The translations under genes were made by a program, and so were the position numbers. A stretch of DNA of 64,000 nucleotides from Endozoicomonas sp. OPT23 (GTDB lineage Bacteria > Pseudomonadota > Gammaproteobacteria > Pseudomonadales > Endozoicomonadaceae): NCBI RefSeq assembly GCF_009653635.1, contig NZ_PPFD01000003.1:948955-1012954 (forward strand), read 5' to 3'. The notes beneath the pieces were generated by a model. The model ran no database searches, was not told the origin of the DNA, and saw only the letters and a program-made list of their open reading frames with translations. Shown here in pieces: positions 27,749-37,317 of this stretch (position 1 is the first letter of the stretch; each line of letters starts with the position of its first letter).

Positions 27749-29046
27749 TGGCCAAACAATCTTCCGTACGACTGGCGGCAGCTAAAGTCGTTAGTCGTGT
27801 CGTTGCCGGTGACTCCCTGAATCAGGCTCTGCCTGTGTATCAGGATACTCTTGGCAAAAAGGATCAGCCATTGTTAGCAGAGCTTTGCTACGGCACGCTG
27901 CGCTATTATTTCCGACTGGATGCCTGGCTTGGTAAATTGATGGATAAACCATTGAAAACCAAGGAAAAGGATATTCACAGTCTGATGCTGGTTGGCCTCT
28001 ATCAACTGTTCTATACCCGTATTCCTGCCCACGCTGCTATCGGTGAAACCGTTCAGGTTACCCGCACTCTCGGCAAGGCATGGGCTCGTGGCTTGGTAAA
28101 TGGTGTACTGAGAAATGCACAACGTCAGGAACAGGAACTGAAAGAGTTCACCGAGACTGACGACATCAGCCTTACAGCACACCCACAATGGTTGCTGGGC
28201 AAAATCAAAAAGGCATGGCCGGATTACTGGCAAAACATTGCTGCTGCCAATAACAGTTCACCACCGATGACCATTCGAGTGAATGAACAACATGTCAGCC
28301 GTAACCGTTACCTGAAGAAACTGCTTGAGGCAGGCATTTCTGCCAACCCTTCTGTAATTGCACCTCAGGGCATCACTCTCACCAAAGCTCAGGCTGTGGA
28401 TAATCTGCCAGGCTTTTTCGATGGTGTTTCCAGCGTTCAGGATGAATCTGCTCAGCTGTCAGGAAACCTGCTGAAAGTAAAAGCAGGAGACAGAGTTCTG
28501 GACGCCTGTTGCGCTCCCGGTGGTAAAACCTGCCAGCTACTGGAAATCAATCCGGAGATTGAACTCCAGGCTCTGGATGTGGATGAAAAGCGACTTACAC
28601 GAGTTCAGGAAAACCTTGAACGTATTGGCTTGAGAGCCAAACTGATGGCCGGTGATGGTTGCGAACCTGACGTTTGGTGGGACGGTGAACAGTACGATCA
28701 TATTCTGCTGGATGCACCTTGTTCCGCCACTGGTGTGATTCGTCGTCATCCGGATATCAAGCTGCTGCGCAAACCGGAAGACATTGATGCCCTTGCAGAA
28801 CTGCAAGGCAGAATTCTGGAAACCATGTGGTCTTTGCTGAAGCCCGGTGGCACACTGCTGTATGCAACCTGTTCAATCATGCCTGCAGAAAACAGCAAAC
28901 AGATCGAACGCTTTCTTGCCAAAGAAGAGTGCGCTGAACTGCAAGCATTTGAAGGTGACTGGGGATTGGATACCGGCTTTGGCCGTCAGATTCTGCCCGG
29001 TTCAGGCGACGGTTTTTTCTATGCTCTTCTGAGAAAAGGCTGCTGA
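27748..29046 (+). CDS. rsmB: 16S rRNA m5C967 methyltransferase RsmB
   Basis: A 432-residue enzyme (E. coli RsmB 429). An N-terminal NusB-like RNA-binding region (about 1-140: AAAKVVSRVVAGDSLNQALP, LCYGTLRYYFRLD) precedes the methyltransferase domain: DACCAPGGKTCQLLE for SAM binding, then DAPCSATGVIRRHPDIK with the active-site Cys of motif IV and ATCSIMPAEN with the motif VI Cys. It shares a transcript with fmt (ATGATGG overlap), the conserved fmt-rsmB-trkA order. Confidence 0.97.
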   Translation: MAKQSSVRLAAAKVVSRVVAGDSLNQALPVYQDTLGKKDQPLLAELCYGTLRYYFRLDAWLGKLMDKPLKTKEKDIHSLMLVGLYQLFYTRIPAHAAIGETVQVTRTLGKAWARGLVNGVLRNAQRQEQELKEFTETDDISLTAHPQWLLGKIKKAWPDYWQNIAAANNSSPPMTIRVNEQHVSRNRYLKKLLEAGISANPSVIAPQGITLTKAQAVDNLPGFFDGVSSVQDESAQLSGNLLKVKAGDRVLDACCAPGGKTCQLLEINPEIELQALDVDEKRLTRVQENLERIGLRAKLMAGDGCEPDVWWDGEQYDHILLDAPCSATGVIRRHPDIKLLRKPEDIDALAELQGRILETMWSLLKPGGTLLYATCSIMPAENSKQIERFLAKEECAELQAFEGDWGLDTGFGRQILPGSGDGFFYALLRKGC

Positions 29047-29142
29047 GAAAAGCAGTCTGGAAAAGACCTCTGACTTGTAGAGAGCAGCTGAATAAAAATA
29101 GAAGCTGCTTGTGGCTGTTGGTAAAACAGGAATAAGCCATTC

Positions 29143-30516
29143 ATGAAAATTATCATTCTCGGAGCCGGCCAGGTAGGCGGAACTCTGGCTGAAAATCTGG
29201 CCAGCGAGGAAAACGACATCACCGTGGTCGACACCAACGGTGAACGGCTTCGTGAACTTCAGGATCGGATTGATATTCGAACCATTCAGGGTATGGCTTC
29301 TTTCCCATCGGTATTGAAGCAGGCCGGTGCCGACGATGCCGATATGCTGGTTGCAGTGACTAACAGTGACGAAGTGAACATGGTGGCCTGCCAGATTGCC
29401 TACACCATGTTTCATACGCCTTCGAAAATTGCCCGTATTCGTCAGGCAGCCTACCTGAACAAGGAAGGTCTGTTTGCCGACGATGCACTGCCTATCGACG
29501 TTTTGATCAGTCCTGAGCAAGTCGTAACCAACTACGTCCGTCGCCTGCTGGAACGTCCGGGCGCTCTTCAGGTTCTCGATTTTGCTGATGGTCGAGCCCA
29601 GCTGGTTGCTATGAAAGCCTATTACGGTGGGCCATTGGTAGGACAGGAGCTTCGTTACTTACGCGAACATATGCCAGACGTGGATACCCGTGTTGCAGCT
29701 ATTTTCCGTCGTGGTAAAGCGATTGTTCCGAAAGGCACAACCGTTATTGAAGCAGATGACGAGGTTTTCTTCGTCGCTGATCGTCGTCATATTCGCGCAG
29801 TGATGAGTGAGCTTCAGCGACTGGACGATGATTATAAACGCATCATTATTGCCGGTGGCGGTAACATTGGTCTGCGTCTGGCTCAGTCTGCCGAGGATGA
29901 TTTCAAGGTGAAGGTAATCGAACAGAATATGGCTCGTTGTCAGTTTCTGTCTGAAACTTTGACTCGAGCTATGGTGTTCAACGGCAATGCTTCCGACAAG
30001 GAACTGCTGATCTCCGAGAACATCGAAGAGACCGATATCTTCTGTGCTCTCACCAACGATGACGAAGCCAACGTGATGGCCGCCATGCTGGCCAAACGTC
30101 TGGGCGCACGCAAGGTTATGGCTCTGATCAACAACCCTGCCTACGTAGATCTGGTGCAGGGTGGTGAAATCGATATCGCTATATCCCCGCAACAGGCCAC
30201 TATTGGTAGTCTGCTTAAGCACGTTCGCCGCGGTGACGTCGTAAACGTTCACTCACTTCGACGTGGCGCAGCAGAAGCCATTGAGGCGATTGCTCATGGT
30301 GATGAGAAATCTTCCAAGGTAGTAGGGAAGACGGTTCAGCAGATTGATTTGCCGCAGGGTGCCAGCATAGGTGCCATTGTTCGTAACGAAGAAGTGCTGA
30401 TTGCTCACGACACCACAAGAATTGAATCCGGTGATCATGTTATTCTCTTTTTGAGCGACAAACGTCGTATTCATGAAGTGGAACAGCTCTTCCAGGTCGG
30501 CCTTGGCTTCTTCTGA
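29143..30516 (+). CDS. trkA: Trk potassium uptake regulatory NAD-binding protein TrkA
   Basis: A 457-residue peripheral membrane protein (E. coli TrkA 458) that gates TrkH/TrkG channels. It has two RCK_N domains with Rossmann motifs [15 protein letters not shown] (residues 4-18) and [13 protein letters not shown] (near 236-248), each followed by an RCK_C domain. Binds NAD(H)/ATP. It sits directly upstream of trkH, so the window encodes a full potassium uptake system. Confidence 0.97.
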   Translation: MKIIILGAGQVGGTLAENLASEENDITVVDTNGERLRELQDRIDIRTIQGMASFPSVLKQAGADDADMLVAVTNSDEVNMVACQIAYTMFHTPSKIARIRQAAYLNKEGLFADDALPIDVLISPEQVVTNYVRRLLERPGALQVLDFADGRAQLVAMKAYYGGPLVGQELRYLREHMPDVDTRVAAIFRRGKAIVPKGTTVIEADDEVFFVADRRHIRAVMSELQRLDDDYKRIIIAGGGNIGLRLAQSAEDDFKVKVIEQNMARCQFLSETLTRAMVFNGNASDKELLISENIEETDIFCALTNDDEANVMAAMLAKRLGARKVMALINNPAYVDLVQGGEIDIAISPQQATIGSLLKHVRRGDVVNVHSLRRGAAEAIEAIAHGDEKSSKVVGKTVQQIDLPQGASIGAIVRNEEVLIAHDTTRIESGDHVILFLSDKRRIHEVEQLFQVGLGFF

Positions 30517-30546
30517 CTGATCAAATATCGCTCACAGCCATTCAGG

Positions 30547-30586
30547 AAAAGCCTCTTGATACCACCAATATCAAAGAGGCTTTTTT
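30547..30586 (+). terminator. intrinsic terminator after trkA
   Basis: GCCTCTTGATA pairs with TATCAAAGAGGC (one bulged A) around a 7-nt loop, followed by TTTTTT at 30581; 31 bp after the trkA stop. trkH therefore probably has its own promoter. Confidence 0.9.
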
Positions 30587-30624
30587 CTAACAACAGCTAT
30601 CTTTTCCAAACAATATTTTGCGAC

Positions 30625-30719
30625 AATGCGGTACACTAGTACGCATTCAGTATTAACCATTACCCGCTTGTTGAATAACCGAACACACGACATATTCAGT
30701 CACGTGTGTCCGCACACGT
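30625..30719 (+). promoter_or_regulatory. two inverted repeats in the trkH leader
   Basis: AATGC(G)GTAC and GTACGCATT (30625-30647) form one near-perfect inverted repeat with a 4-bp centre. ACGTGTG (30702-30708) and CACACGT (30713-30719) form a second, with loop TCCG, ending 57 bp before the trkH ATG. They may be an operator and an mRNA hairpin, respectively. Confidence 0.35.
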
Positions 30720-30776
30720 TCTAATCACAAGCGATGCCAGCAGGCTCAGCCTGTATATATAGAAAATCAGGGTTCT

Positions 30777-32225
30777 ATGCAGTTTTCTGTCATTCTGCCT
30801 GTCCTGGGCATCCTATTGATGCTGTTCAGCTTTTCCAGCCTTCCGCCTCTTGCCGTGGCTTTGATCTATGGCGAACAGGAAGTCTCCCTGTTTCTCTACA
30901 GTTTCTTTCTGACCTTTCTGATCGGAGCCTTGCTCTGGTTTCCGTTTCGGCGAATCAAGGCAGACCTGAGGAATCGCGACGGTTTTATTATTACCGTGCT
31001 GTTCTGGGTGGTGTTGGGCGGTATGGGTGCTCTGCCACTGGCTTTGATGCCTGAGCCTGATCTAAGCCTTACTGACGCTATTTTTGAGTCCATGTCCGGG
31101 CTTACCACCACCGGCGCAACCATTCTGACGGGCATTGATGAACTGCCTAAATCAATACTGTTCTATCGCCAGCAGCTGCAGTGGCTCGGCGGTATGGGAA
31201 TCATTGTGCTGGCCGTGGCCATAATGCCAATGCTGGGTATTGGTGGTATGCAGCTCTATCGCACCGAAACTCCAGGCCCTATCAAGGACCAGAAGCTTAC
31301 GCCTCGTATCAAGGAGACTGCCAAAGCACTCTGGATGCTCTATTTGGGCCTGACAGCGGTCTGCACTCTGGGTTACTGGGGAGCAGGGATGAGCCTGTTT
31401 GACGCCATCAGTCACAGTTTCTCAACCATTGCTATTGGGGGCTTTTCAACACACGACGCCAGCATGGGATATTTTGACTCGCCACTGATTAATGCCATGG
31501 CAACCTTCTTTATGCTGGTTGCAGGTATCAACTTCGCACTGCATTTCTTTGCCTGGCGTTATAAGTCAGTGGAACACTACTGGCAGGATCCGGAAGTAAA
31601 AGCCTACCTGTTTATTCTTATAGCTGTCTCTTTTATCACTGTTTTTGGACTCTATTTCTCTGGTACTTACGACCTTGATGAGTCCATGAGCTACGGCGTT
31701 TTCGAAGTAGTTTCTGTAGCAACAACAACAGGTTACGCTTCCAGCGGTTTCTCCGCCTGGCCGACATTCCTGCCAATGCTGCTGTTTATGACCAGCTTTG
31801 CTGGCGGCTGTGCCGGTTCAACAGCCGGTGGCATGAAAGTAATTCGAGTACTGTTGATTTTTAAACAGGGAATGAGAGAACTTCGCCGTCTTGTTCATCC
31901 CAATGCAATCTTCAGTATCAAGCTGGGTGGTAAGGCGGTAAACAACAGAGTAGGTGAGGCTGTCTGGGGATTCTTTGCAACTTATGTCTTCCTGTTCGCT
32001 GTTATGTTTCTGGCGTTAATGGCAACAGGGCTGAATCTTGAAACGGCTTTTTCAACTGTTGCATCTTGCCTTAATAACCTGGGTCCGGCACTGGGTGAAG
32101 CGGCTGAAAATTATGAATCTCTGCCCGATGCAGCCAAATGGATTCTTTGCTTTGCGATGTTATTGGGACGTCTGGAAATCTTCACATTATTGGTTTTGTT
32201 TACCCCGACTTTCTGGCGTTATTGA
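30777..32225 (+). CDS. trkH: Trk potassium channel subunit TrkH
   Basis: A 482-residue multi-helix membrane protein (E. coli TrkH 483) of the superfamily of K+ transporters. Four M-P-M repeats carry filter motifs with central Gly, such as SGLTTTGATI, IAIGGFSTH, SVATTTGYAS and ASCLNNLGPALG. GGCAGSTAGGMKV is a cytosolic-gate region. The C-terminus LVLFTPTFWR is family-typical, so the 7-bp tail-to-tail overlap with the gene at 32219 has not truncated it. It works with TrkA encoded upstream. Confidence 0.96.
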   Translation: MQFSVILPVLGILLMLFSFSSLPPLAVALIYGEQEVSLFLYSFFLTFLIGALLWFPFRRIKADLRNRDGFIITVLFWVVLGGMGALPLALMPEPDLSLTDAIFESMSGLTTTGATILTGIDELPKSILFYRQQLQWLGGMGIIVLAVAIMPMLGIGGMQLYRTETPGPIKDQKLTPRIKETAKALWMLYLGLTAVCTLGYWGAGMSLFDAISHSFSTIAIGGFSTHDASMGYFDSPLINAMATFFMLVAGINFALHFFAWRYKSVEHYWQDPEVKAYLFILIAVSFITVFGLYFSGTYDLDESMSYGVFEVVSVATTTGYASSGFSAWPTFLPMLLFMTSFAGGCAGSTAGGMKVIRVLLIFKQGMRELRRLVHPNAIFSIKLGGKAVNNRVGEAVWGFFATYVFLFAVMFLALMATGLNLETAFSTVASCLNNLGPALGEAAENYESLPDAAKWILCFAMLLGRLEIFTLLVLFTPTFWRY

Positions 32226-33730
32226 AGAAACCCGGTTAAACCTAGATCCAGTGGCGTACTGAAACCATCCAAGGCTGACTGAAGCTCAGCCTGTAACTTC
32301 TGTAAACGAGCATATATTTGGTCTCGATTTTCATCATCAGTTTCACAATTTTCTTGAATGAATTCATCTTTTAGAGCTTTTTCTATATCATTCAGCTGCT
32401 TCTCTATCTCTTCAAATACCCCAAACTTCACTTCTGTATCAGGTGCTTGCTTCAGTAACTCACTTAGCTTTTCATGGGTATCTGCAAGTGAGATATAAGA
32501 CCGTTCGTCTGCAATGAAACTACTGAGCTTATTTACTGCAACTCTGGCCTTAACCAGAATGTGATACCGCTCAGATTTTTTTGTTTCTAGCCATTTTTTC
32601 TCTTTTAAGCTCTTAATAGTCTCTTTTATCTGATCTAAAATCTCTTCACTTCGTTTTAACTTATCAAGAGCAATTTGTCTTTTCTGGCACTCAGCCAGTA
32701 ATTCAGATGCTTTCTTTTCTTCTGACTCAATTACTTCAAGTGCAATGTCAGGCAACCATTTTTGATCACTAAAATTGCTGTTATAAATTGCAAGTGCAAT
32801 CATTTTTATGCCTTCTGCATAATGACCACCTTTAAACATTACCAATGGTTCCAAGTATGTTGAGCAGCTTTCCTTTTTCCAGTCTGAATCAAAATAGTCA
32901 GCTAAATACCCCGGAAATCCTGCCTGCCATAAGGCATCCTGGCAGAACTGAATGCAATTATTAGAGATATAAGAAAACTCACCGGTACTTTTTTTATTGG
33001 CTTCCAACCACCTCCTCAGGTGAGCAGTTTGTTTATCGGTTAAGCAAAACTCAATACCAGGCAATTCTTGTATTTCACAGCCATTAGCTGTGAGAAAACC
33101 GTCTTCTTCTTCAATAAACCCCTTCCACTTATAGGGGCGGATAGCTCCTCCAACCTCGGGAAAAACAAATAGAAAACTACAACCTGCAACTCCCAAATAA
33201 GCTGGTAATCCACCACGCATTAGCACCTCAGAAGCTGACCCAGCCGTATTGATACCTGCCAGTGCTGCAACAACATTTGATCCACAATAAATAACGCAGT
33301 CTTCAGTAGTTTCTGCCTCCATTTTGTTGGCGCATTGTGCTTCTATTTTTTTACAGAGATAGTGTAACGGTGGAGCGCTTCTATCAAAGTTTCCCTCTGT
33401 AGCACCTTCATTTTTTCTGTCATAACCACCGTATTTTCCCAATATAAGATCATTCTCCACGTCAGGAGACCGAAGGCTCAGAAAGAAGTGCTTCTCATGC
33501 ATATATATTTTTAAACAACTGTGTTGTTCAACACCTCTTTGCCTGATGGAGCGATTAAACCCTGCAATAGTTCCTTCTTGAATAATATTTTCTTTGTTTA
33601 TTCGAAGAGGCTGTTCAGCGTGTTGTATTCCAGACAACGATGGTTGTGTATCTCTATCGGCTCCCAAAAGGTATGAGCTATAGCTTGAAATCATTCCTGA
33701 TATATCCACCATTTCATGAAACCTATTCAT
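32219..33730 (-). CDS. papain-fold-like (permuted) protein with C-terminal coiled coil, candidate effector
   Basis: A 503-residue protein with no close named relative known to me and no signal peptide. The first half holds a His strand, KIYMHEKHFFLSLRSPD (74-90; His78 or His81), then a Gly/Ala-rich membrane-like hydrophobic stretch (VVAALAGINTAGSASEVLMRGG, 153-174), and FCLTDKQTAHLRRWLEA (228-244) before YISNNCIQFCQDALWQAGFP (254-273; Cys259). The His-strand then N-N-C-helix order is that of permuted papain-like amidases (PPPDE/LRAT/DUF4105-type). Residues 330-490 are strongly heptad-like with Lys/Glu/Leu, consistent with a coiled coil. The gene is A/T-rich by eye and overlaps trkH tail-to-tail. 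Confidence 0.55.
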   Translation of the reverse strand: MNRFHEMVDISGMISSYSSYLLGADRDTQPSLSGIQHAEQPLRINKENIIQEGTIAGFNRSIRQRGVEQHSCLKIYMHEKHFFLSLRSPDVENDLILGKYGGYDRKNEGATEGNFDRSAPPLHYLCKKIEAQCANKMEAETTEDCVIYCGSNVVAALAGINTAGSASEVLMRGGLPAYLGVAGCSFLFVFPEVGGAIRPYKWKGFIEEEDGFLTANGCEIQELPGIEFCLTDKQTAHLRRWLEANKKSTGEFSYISNNCIQFCQDALWQAGFPGYLADYFDSDWKKESCSTYLEPLVMFKGGHYAEGIKMIALAIYNSNFSDQKWLPDIALEVIESEEKKASELLAECQKRQIALDKLKRSEEILDQIKETIKSLKEKKWLETKKSERYHILVKARVAVNKLSSFIADERSYISLADTHEKLSELLKQAPDTEVKFGVFEEIEKQLNDIEKALKDEFIQENCETDDENRDQIYARLQKLQAELQSALDGFSTPLDLGLTGFLQ

Positions 33731-33892
33731 ATGTATTTATATGTCTTGGAGTTCCTTCCGGCTGATTTTATCCATCCTGATAACACACCTGTCAGTGTCA
33801 CTAACTACTGCTCATTAAATGCCAGTGACTTTAAGAAGACTCTAAACGCCGTCATTTCCCCCTCAGCTGTATGCGCTTTCCGGCCAACCCGT
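33731..33892. other. non-coding stretch upstream of the glyQ promoter
   Basis: No convincing gene. A 78-codon frame here has no homology signal visible to me and is probably chance. Confidence 0.4.
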
Positions 33893-33898
33893 TATAAT
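33893..33898 (+). promoter_or_regulatory. -10 element candidate for glyQS
   Basis: A perfect TATAAT at 33893-33898, with no good -35 at 17 bp. It would start transcription near 33905, just ahead of a hairpin with T-tract. Confidence 0.4.
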
Positions 33899-33914
33899 CC
33901 GCAGCTAATTTGTC

Positions 33915-34070
33915 ATGAAAAGTATTCTGCCTGTACCTTGCCTTGTCAGTGAGCAAGCAGAATATTTTTCTTTCGTTCTAGGCATTAAATACGGTTTTTC
34001 GTTGCCAGACAGAGGCTTATCACTCCTCTGGCATCATCCGGATTCAAGCCTCCATGAGGTAGTAAAGTGA
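33915..34070 (+). CDS. possible 51-residue upstream ORF overlapping the glyQ start
   Basis: ATG at 33915 opens an uninterrupted frame of 51 codons ending TGA at 34068-34070, which overlaps the glyQ GTG (34067-34069) as GTGA. The product is weakly hydrophobic with no recognised domain and contains a few Gly and Leu-Leu-Trp. There is no ribosome-binding site before the ATG, which is only about 10 nt from the inferred transcription start. It may be a coupling or leader peptide for glyQ, or chance. Confidence 0.3.
   Translation: MKSILPVPCLVSEQAEYFSFVLGIKYGFSLPDRGLSLLWHHPDSSLHEVVK
33923..33969 (+). terminator. terminator-like hairpin in the glyQ leader (possible attenuator)
   Basis: TATTCTGC (33923-33930) pairs with GCAGAATA (33957-33964), extended inside by TTGC/GCAA, and is followed at once by TTTTTC. 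No plus-strand gene ends upstream, so if transcription starts near 33905 this is a leader terminator about 100 bp before glyQ. Confidence 0.45.
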
Positions 34071-35023
34071 CTTCGCAAAGCTCGCCTGATATCAAAACCT
34101 TTCAGGGCCTGATTCTGGCCCTGCAGCAATTCTGGGCCCGCCAGGGCTGTGTACTGATGCAGCCACTGGATATGGAAGTGGGTGCGGGTACATTCCACCC
34201 AGCCACATTCCTGCGTGCTATTGGTCCGGAAAACTGGAACTCTGCTTACGTTCAGCCAAGCCGCCGTCCAACTGACGGCCGTTATGGTGAAAACCCGAAC
34301 CGCCTGCAGCACTACTATCAGTTCCAGGTGGTGATGAAGCCGTCTCCTGCCAATATTCAGGAGCTGTATCTGGACTCTCTGCGCGAGCTGGGTGTTGATC
34401 CGCTGGTTCACGATATCCGCTTTGTAGAAGACAACTGGGAATCCCCGACTCTGGGAGCCTGGGGTCTGGGCTGGGAAGTCTGGATGAACGGCATGGAAGT
34501 GACTCAGTTCACTTACTTCCAGCAGGTTGGCGGCATTGAATGCTTTCCGGTAACCGGCGAGATCACTTACGGTCTGGAACGCCTGGCCATGTACATTCAG
34601 GATGTAGATAACGTGTACGACCTGGTATGGACTGAAGGTCCACAGGGTACTGTTACTTATGGCGACGTTTATCATCAGCAGGAAGTGGAAATGTCCACTT
34701 TCAACTTCGAACACGCTGACACCAAAGAGCTGTTCCACCAGTTCGACTTCTATGAAGGTGAGTCTGCACGCCTGGTTGAAGAAAGCCTGCCATTGCCTGC
34801 TTACGAATACGTTCTGAAAGCGTCTCACACCTTTAACCTGCTGGATGCACGTCACGCTATTTCCGTGACTGAGCGTCAGCGCTACATCCTGCGTGTCAGA
34901 ACTCTGGCTCGCGCCGTTGCCAAGGCTTACTTTGATGCCCGCCACCGTCTAGGCTTCCCGATGGCCAGCGACAATATCCGCACCGAAGTACTGGCCCAGC
35001 TGGCGCAGGAGGAATCCAAGTAA
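34067..35023 (+). CDS. glyQ: glycyl-tRNA synthetase alpha subunit GlyQ
   Basis: A 318-residue catalytic subunit of the bacterial alpha2beta2 glycyl-tRNA synthetase (E. coli GlyQ 303). Characteristic blocks include [22 protein letters not shown], the class II motif 2 region with [43 protein letters not shown], and the terminal [12 protein letters not shown]-like region. The start is GTG 34067, with GAGGTAG about 8 bp upstream. The stop overlaps the glyS ATG (TAATG). Together they charge tRNA-Gly. Confidence 0.97.
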   Translation: MTSQSSPDIKTFQGLILALQQFWARQGCVLMQPLDMEVGAGTFHPATFLRAIGPENWNSAYVQPSRRPTDGRYGENPNRLQHYYQFQVVMKPSPANIQELYLDSLRELGVDPLVHDIRFVEDNWESPTLGAWGLGWEVWMNGMEVTQFTYFQQVGGIECFPVTGEITYGLERLAMYIQDVDNVYDLVWTEGPQGTVTYGDVYHQQEVEMSTFNFEHADTKELFHQFDFYEGESARLVEESLPLPAYEYVLKASHTFNLLDARHAISVTERQRYILRVRTLARAVAKAYFDARHRLGFPMASDNIRTEVLAQLAQEESK

Positions 35024-37110
35024 TGAGCACTAACACACAGGATTTTCTGGTTGAACTGGGAACCGAAGAGCTACCTCCAAAAGCTCTGAAAACCCTTTCC
35101 AACGCTTTCACTCAGGGCATCATTCATGGCCTGAAGAATGCTCAACTGTCTTTTGACAGCTTCGAGTCTTTTGCGGCTCCTCGTCGTCTGGCGCTGCTGA
35201 TCAAGGGGCTGGAAACTGCACAGCCTGATCAAAACCTTGAACGTCGTGGCCCGGCTGTTAAAGCAGCTTTCGATGCTGAAGGTAAAGCGACCCGCGCTGC
35301 TGAAGGCTTTGCCCGCTCCAACGGCGTGACGGTTGATCAGCTGGAAACTCTGGAAACCGACAAAGGTGCATGGCTGGTTTACCGTGCGGTACAGCAGGGG
35401 TCTGAAACAACCAGCCTGCTGCCAGCTATCGTAACCAAGTCACTGAACGAACTGCCAATTCCAAAACGCATGCGTTGGGGTGCCAGCCGTACTGAATTTG
35501 TTCGTCCGGTTCACTGGCTGGTGATGATGATGGGGCAAGAAGTTGTGGATTGCGAAATCCTCGGCCTCAAGAGTGGCAACGCTACCCGTGGTCACCGTTT
35601 CCACGCTAACAAAACGATTACCCTGAGCGAGCCAGCTTCCTACGCTGACGTTCTGGAACAGCAGGGCCATGTTTACGCTCGCTTCAATGTTCGTCATGAC
35701 ATGATCCGCAGTCAGGTTACTGAAGTTGCAGCCAACCTGGGTGGTGAAGCCGTAATCGATGAAGATCTTCTGGACGAAGTAAGCGCTCTGAACGAATGGC
35801 CAGTGGCTCTGTCCGGTCGTTTTGACGATGAATTTCTGCAGGTTCCAGCGGAAGCTCTGATCTCTTCCATGAAGGGTCACCAGAAGTATTTCCACGTGGT
35901 TGACGCCTCCGGCAAGCTTCTTCCCCATTTTATAACCGTTTCTAATATTCAGAGTTCAGCACCTGAGCATGTAGTATCCGGTAATGAACGGGTAATCCGT
36001 CCACGTCTCGCAGATGCCAAATTCTTCTTCGATACGGACAAAAAGACCACACTTCAGGCACACCGTGAAAACCTGAAACCAGTGGTCTTTCAGGCTCAGC
36101 TGGGTTCTATCTTTGATAAGACCGAACGCATCGCCAAACTGGCCGGTTTCATCGCTGAGACAGAAGGCGGGCAGAAAGAGCTGGCAGCCCGTGCCGGTGA
36201 GTTGTGCAAGTCTGACCTGAACTCTGAAATGGTTCTGGAATTCCCTGAACTGCAGGGCATCATGGGTCAGTACTACGCCGCTAACGATGGTGAAGCAAAA
36301 GAAGTCTGTGTCGCTCTGAACGAGCAGTACATGCCTCGTTTCGCCGGTGATGCTCTGCCTTCCAACCTGACTGGTTGCGCTGTTGCCATCGCCGACAAGA
36401 TGGACACCATTACCGGTATCTTTGGCATCAACCAGCCACCTTCCGGTAACAAGGACCCGTTTGCTCTGCGTCGTGCCACTCTGGGTGTGCTGCGTATTAT
36501 CGTAGAGAAGAAGCTGGACCTGGACCTGCGTGACCTGATTGAACAGTCCATCGCCAGCTATAAAGCTCAAGGCGTTGAACTGCCAGCAGGGGACAAGCTG
36601 GTTGATACCGTTCTCGACTTCATGCTGGAGCGTTTCCGTGCCTGGTACCAGGACGCAAGCATTCCTGTGGAAATCTTCCTGGCGGTTAAGGCTCTGAAAC
36701 CATCCAGACCTTTCGATTTCGATCAGCGTGTTAAAGCGGTTCACGCTTTCAGCAAGCTGGCTGAAGCTGAAGCTTTGTCTGCAGCTAACAAGCGCGTTTC
36801 CAATATCATGGCCAAGGCCGGTGATCTGGCTATTCCGGATTCCGTAGATTCAAGCCTGATGACAGAAGACGCTGAAAAGGCGCTGGCAACAGCTCTGGCT
36901 AACGCTCAGGAAACTGTGAACCCGGTTCTGGCCAAGCGTCAGTATGCTGAAGCCATGGAACTGCTGGCTCCTCTGAAAGAAGCAGTAGACCGCTTCTTCG
37001 ACGAAGTTCTGGTTAACGCTGAAGACGAGCAGGTAAAGCTGAACCGTTACGCTCTGTTGAAGCAGCTACGCAGCCTGTTCCTGCATGTTGCTGATATCTC
37101 TGTTCTATAA
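35023..37110 (+). CDS. glyS: glycyl-tRNA synthetase beta subunit GlyS
   Basis: A 695-residue subunit (E. coli GlyS 689) needed for tRNA recognition. The N-terminus DFLVELGTEELPPKALKTL is family-defining. An HD-like domain and the anticodon-binding C-terminal helical domain (DRFFDEVLVNAEDEQVKLNRYALL) are evident. Translationally coupled to glyQ; closed by the terminator at 37194-37221. Confidence 0.97.
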   Translation: MSTNTQDFLVELGTEELPPKALKTLSNAFTQGIIHGLKNAQLSFDSFESFAAPRRLALLIKGLETAQPDQNLERRGPAVKAAFDAEGKATRAAEGFARSNGVTVDQLETLETDKGAWLVYRAVQQGSETTSLLPAIVTKSLNELPIPKRMRWGASRTEFVRPVHWLVMMMGQEVVDCEILGLKSGNATRGHRFHANKTITLSEPASYADVLEQQGHVYARFNVRHDMIRSQVTEVAANLGGEAVIDEDLLDEVSALNEWPVALSGRFDDEFLQVPAEALISSMKGHQKYFHVVDASGKLLPHFITVSNIQSSAPEHVVSGNERVIRPRLADAKFFFDTDKKTTLQAHRENLKPVVFQAQLGSIFDKTERIAKLAGFIAETEGGQKELAARAGELCKSDLNSEMVLEFPELQGIMGQYYAANDGEAKEVCVALNEQYMPRFAGDALPSNLTGCAVAIADKMDTITGIFGINQPPSGNKDPFALRRATLGVLRIIVEKKLDLDLRDLIEQSIASYKAQGVELPAGDKLVDTVLDFMLERFRAWYQDASIPVEIFLAVKALKPSRPFDFDQRVKAVHAFSKLAEAEALSAANKRVSNIMAKAGDLAIPDSVDSSLMTEDAEKALATALANAQETVNPVLAKRQYAEAMELLAPLKEAVDRFFDEVLVNAEDEQVKLNRYALLKQLRSLFLHVADISVL

Positions 37111-37115
37111 GAAAC

Positions 37116-37180
37116 GTTTGTAACAGCAAATGACTACAGCTTGTCCGGTAATGACTGTTTGTAACAGAACTTCCGGACAA
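37116..37180. repeat. short direct and inverted repeats after glyS
   Basis: GTTTGTAACAG occurs at 37116-37126 and again at 37157-37167. TTGTCCGG (37141-37148) and CCGGACAA (37173-37180) form an inverted repeat. All lie between the glyS stop and its terminator. Confidence 0.4.
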
Positions 37181-37193
37181 TGCCTGTTAGAGT

Positions 37194-37221
37194 AAATGCG
37201 GCCTATGGCCGCATTTTTTTT
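37194..37221 (+). terminator. intrinsic terminator of glyQS
   Basis: AAATGCGGCC (37194-37203) pairs perfectly with GGCCGCATTT (37207-37216) over a 3-nt loop, with a run of eight Ts. Confidence 0.93.
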
Positions 37222-37317
37222 AGCTGAATCTTCCAGTTGAGCTATCAACAGCCCTATAAATGTGTAGACACAGCTAATCGAATATTAGATAGCTTGTATT
37301 CATATGTCCGAGCACCT

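Noticed and set aside
33716-33952. 78-codon plus-strand frame upstream of glyQ
   Set aside because: No ribosome-binding site or domain; overlaps the 5' end of the minus-strand gene and the candidate promoter.
37237-37317. Longer N-terminus for gmhB
   Set aside because: Family alignment and catalytic Asp position favour ATG 37318.
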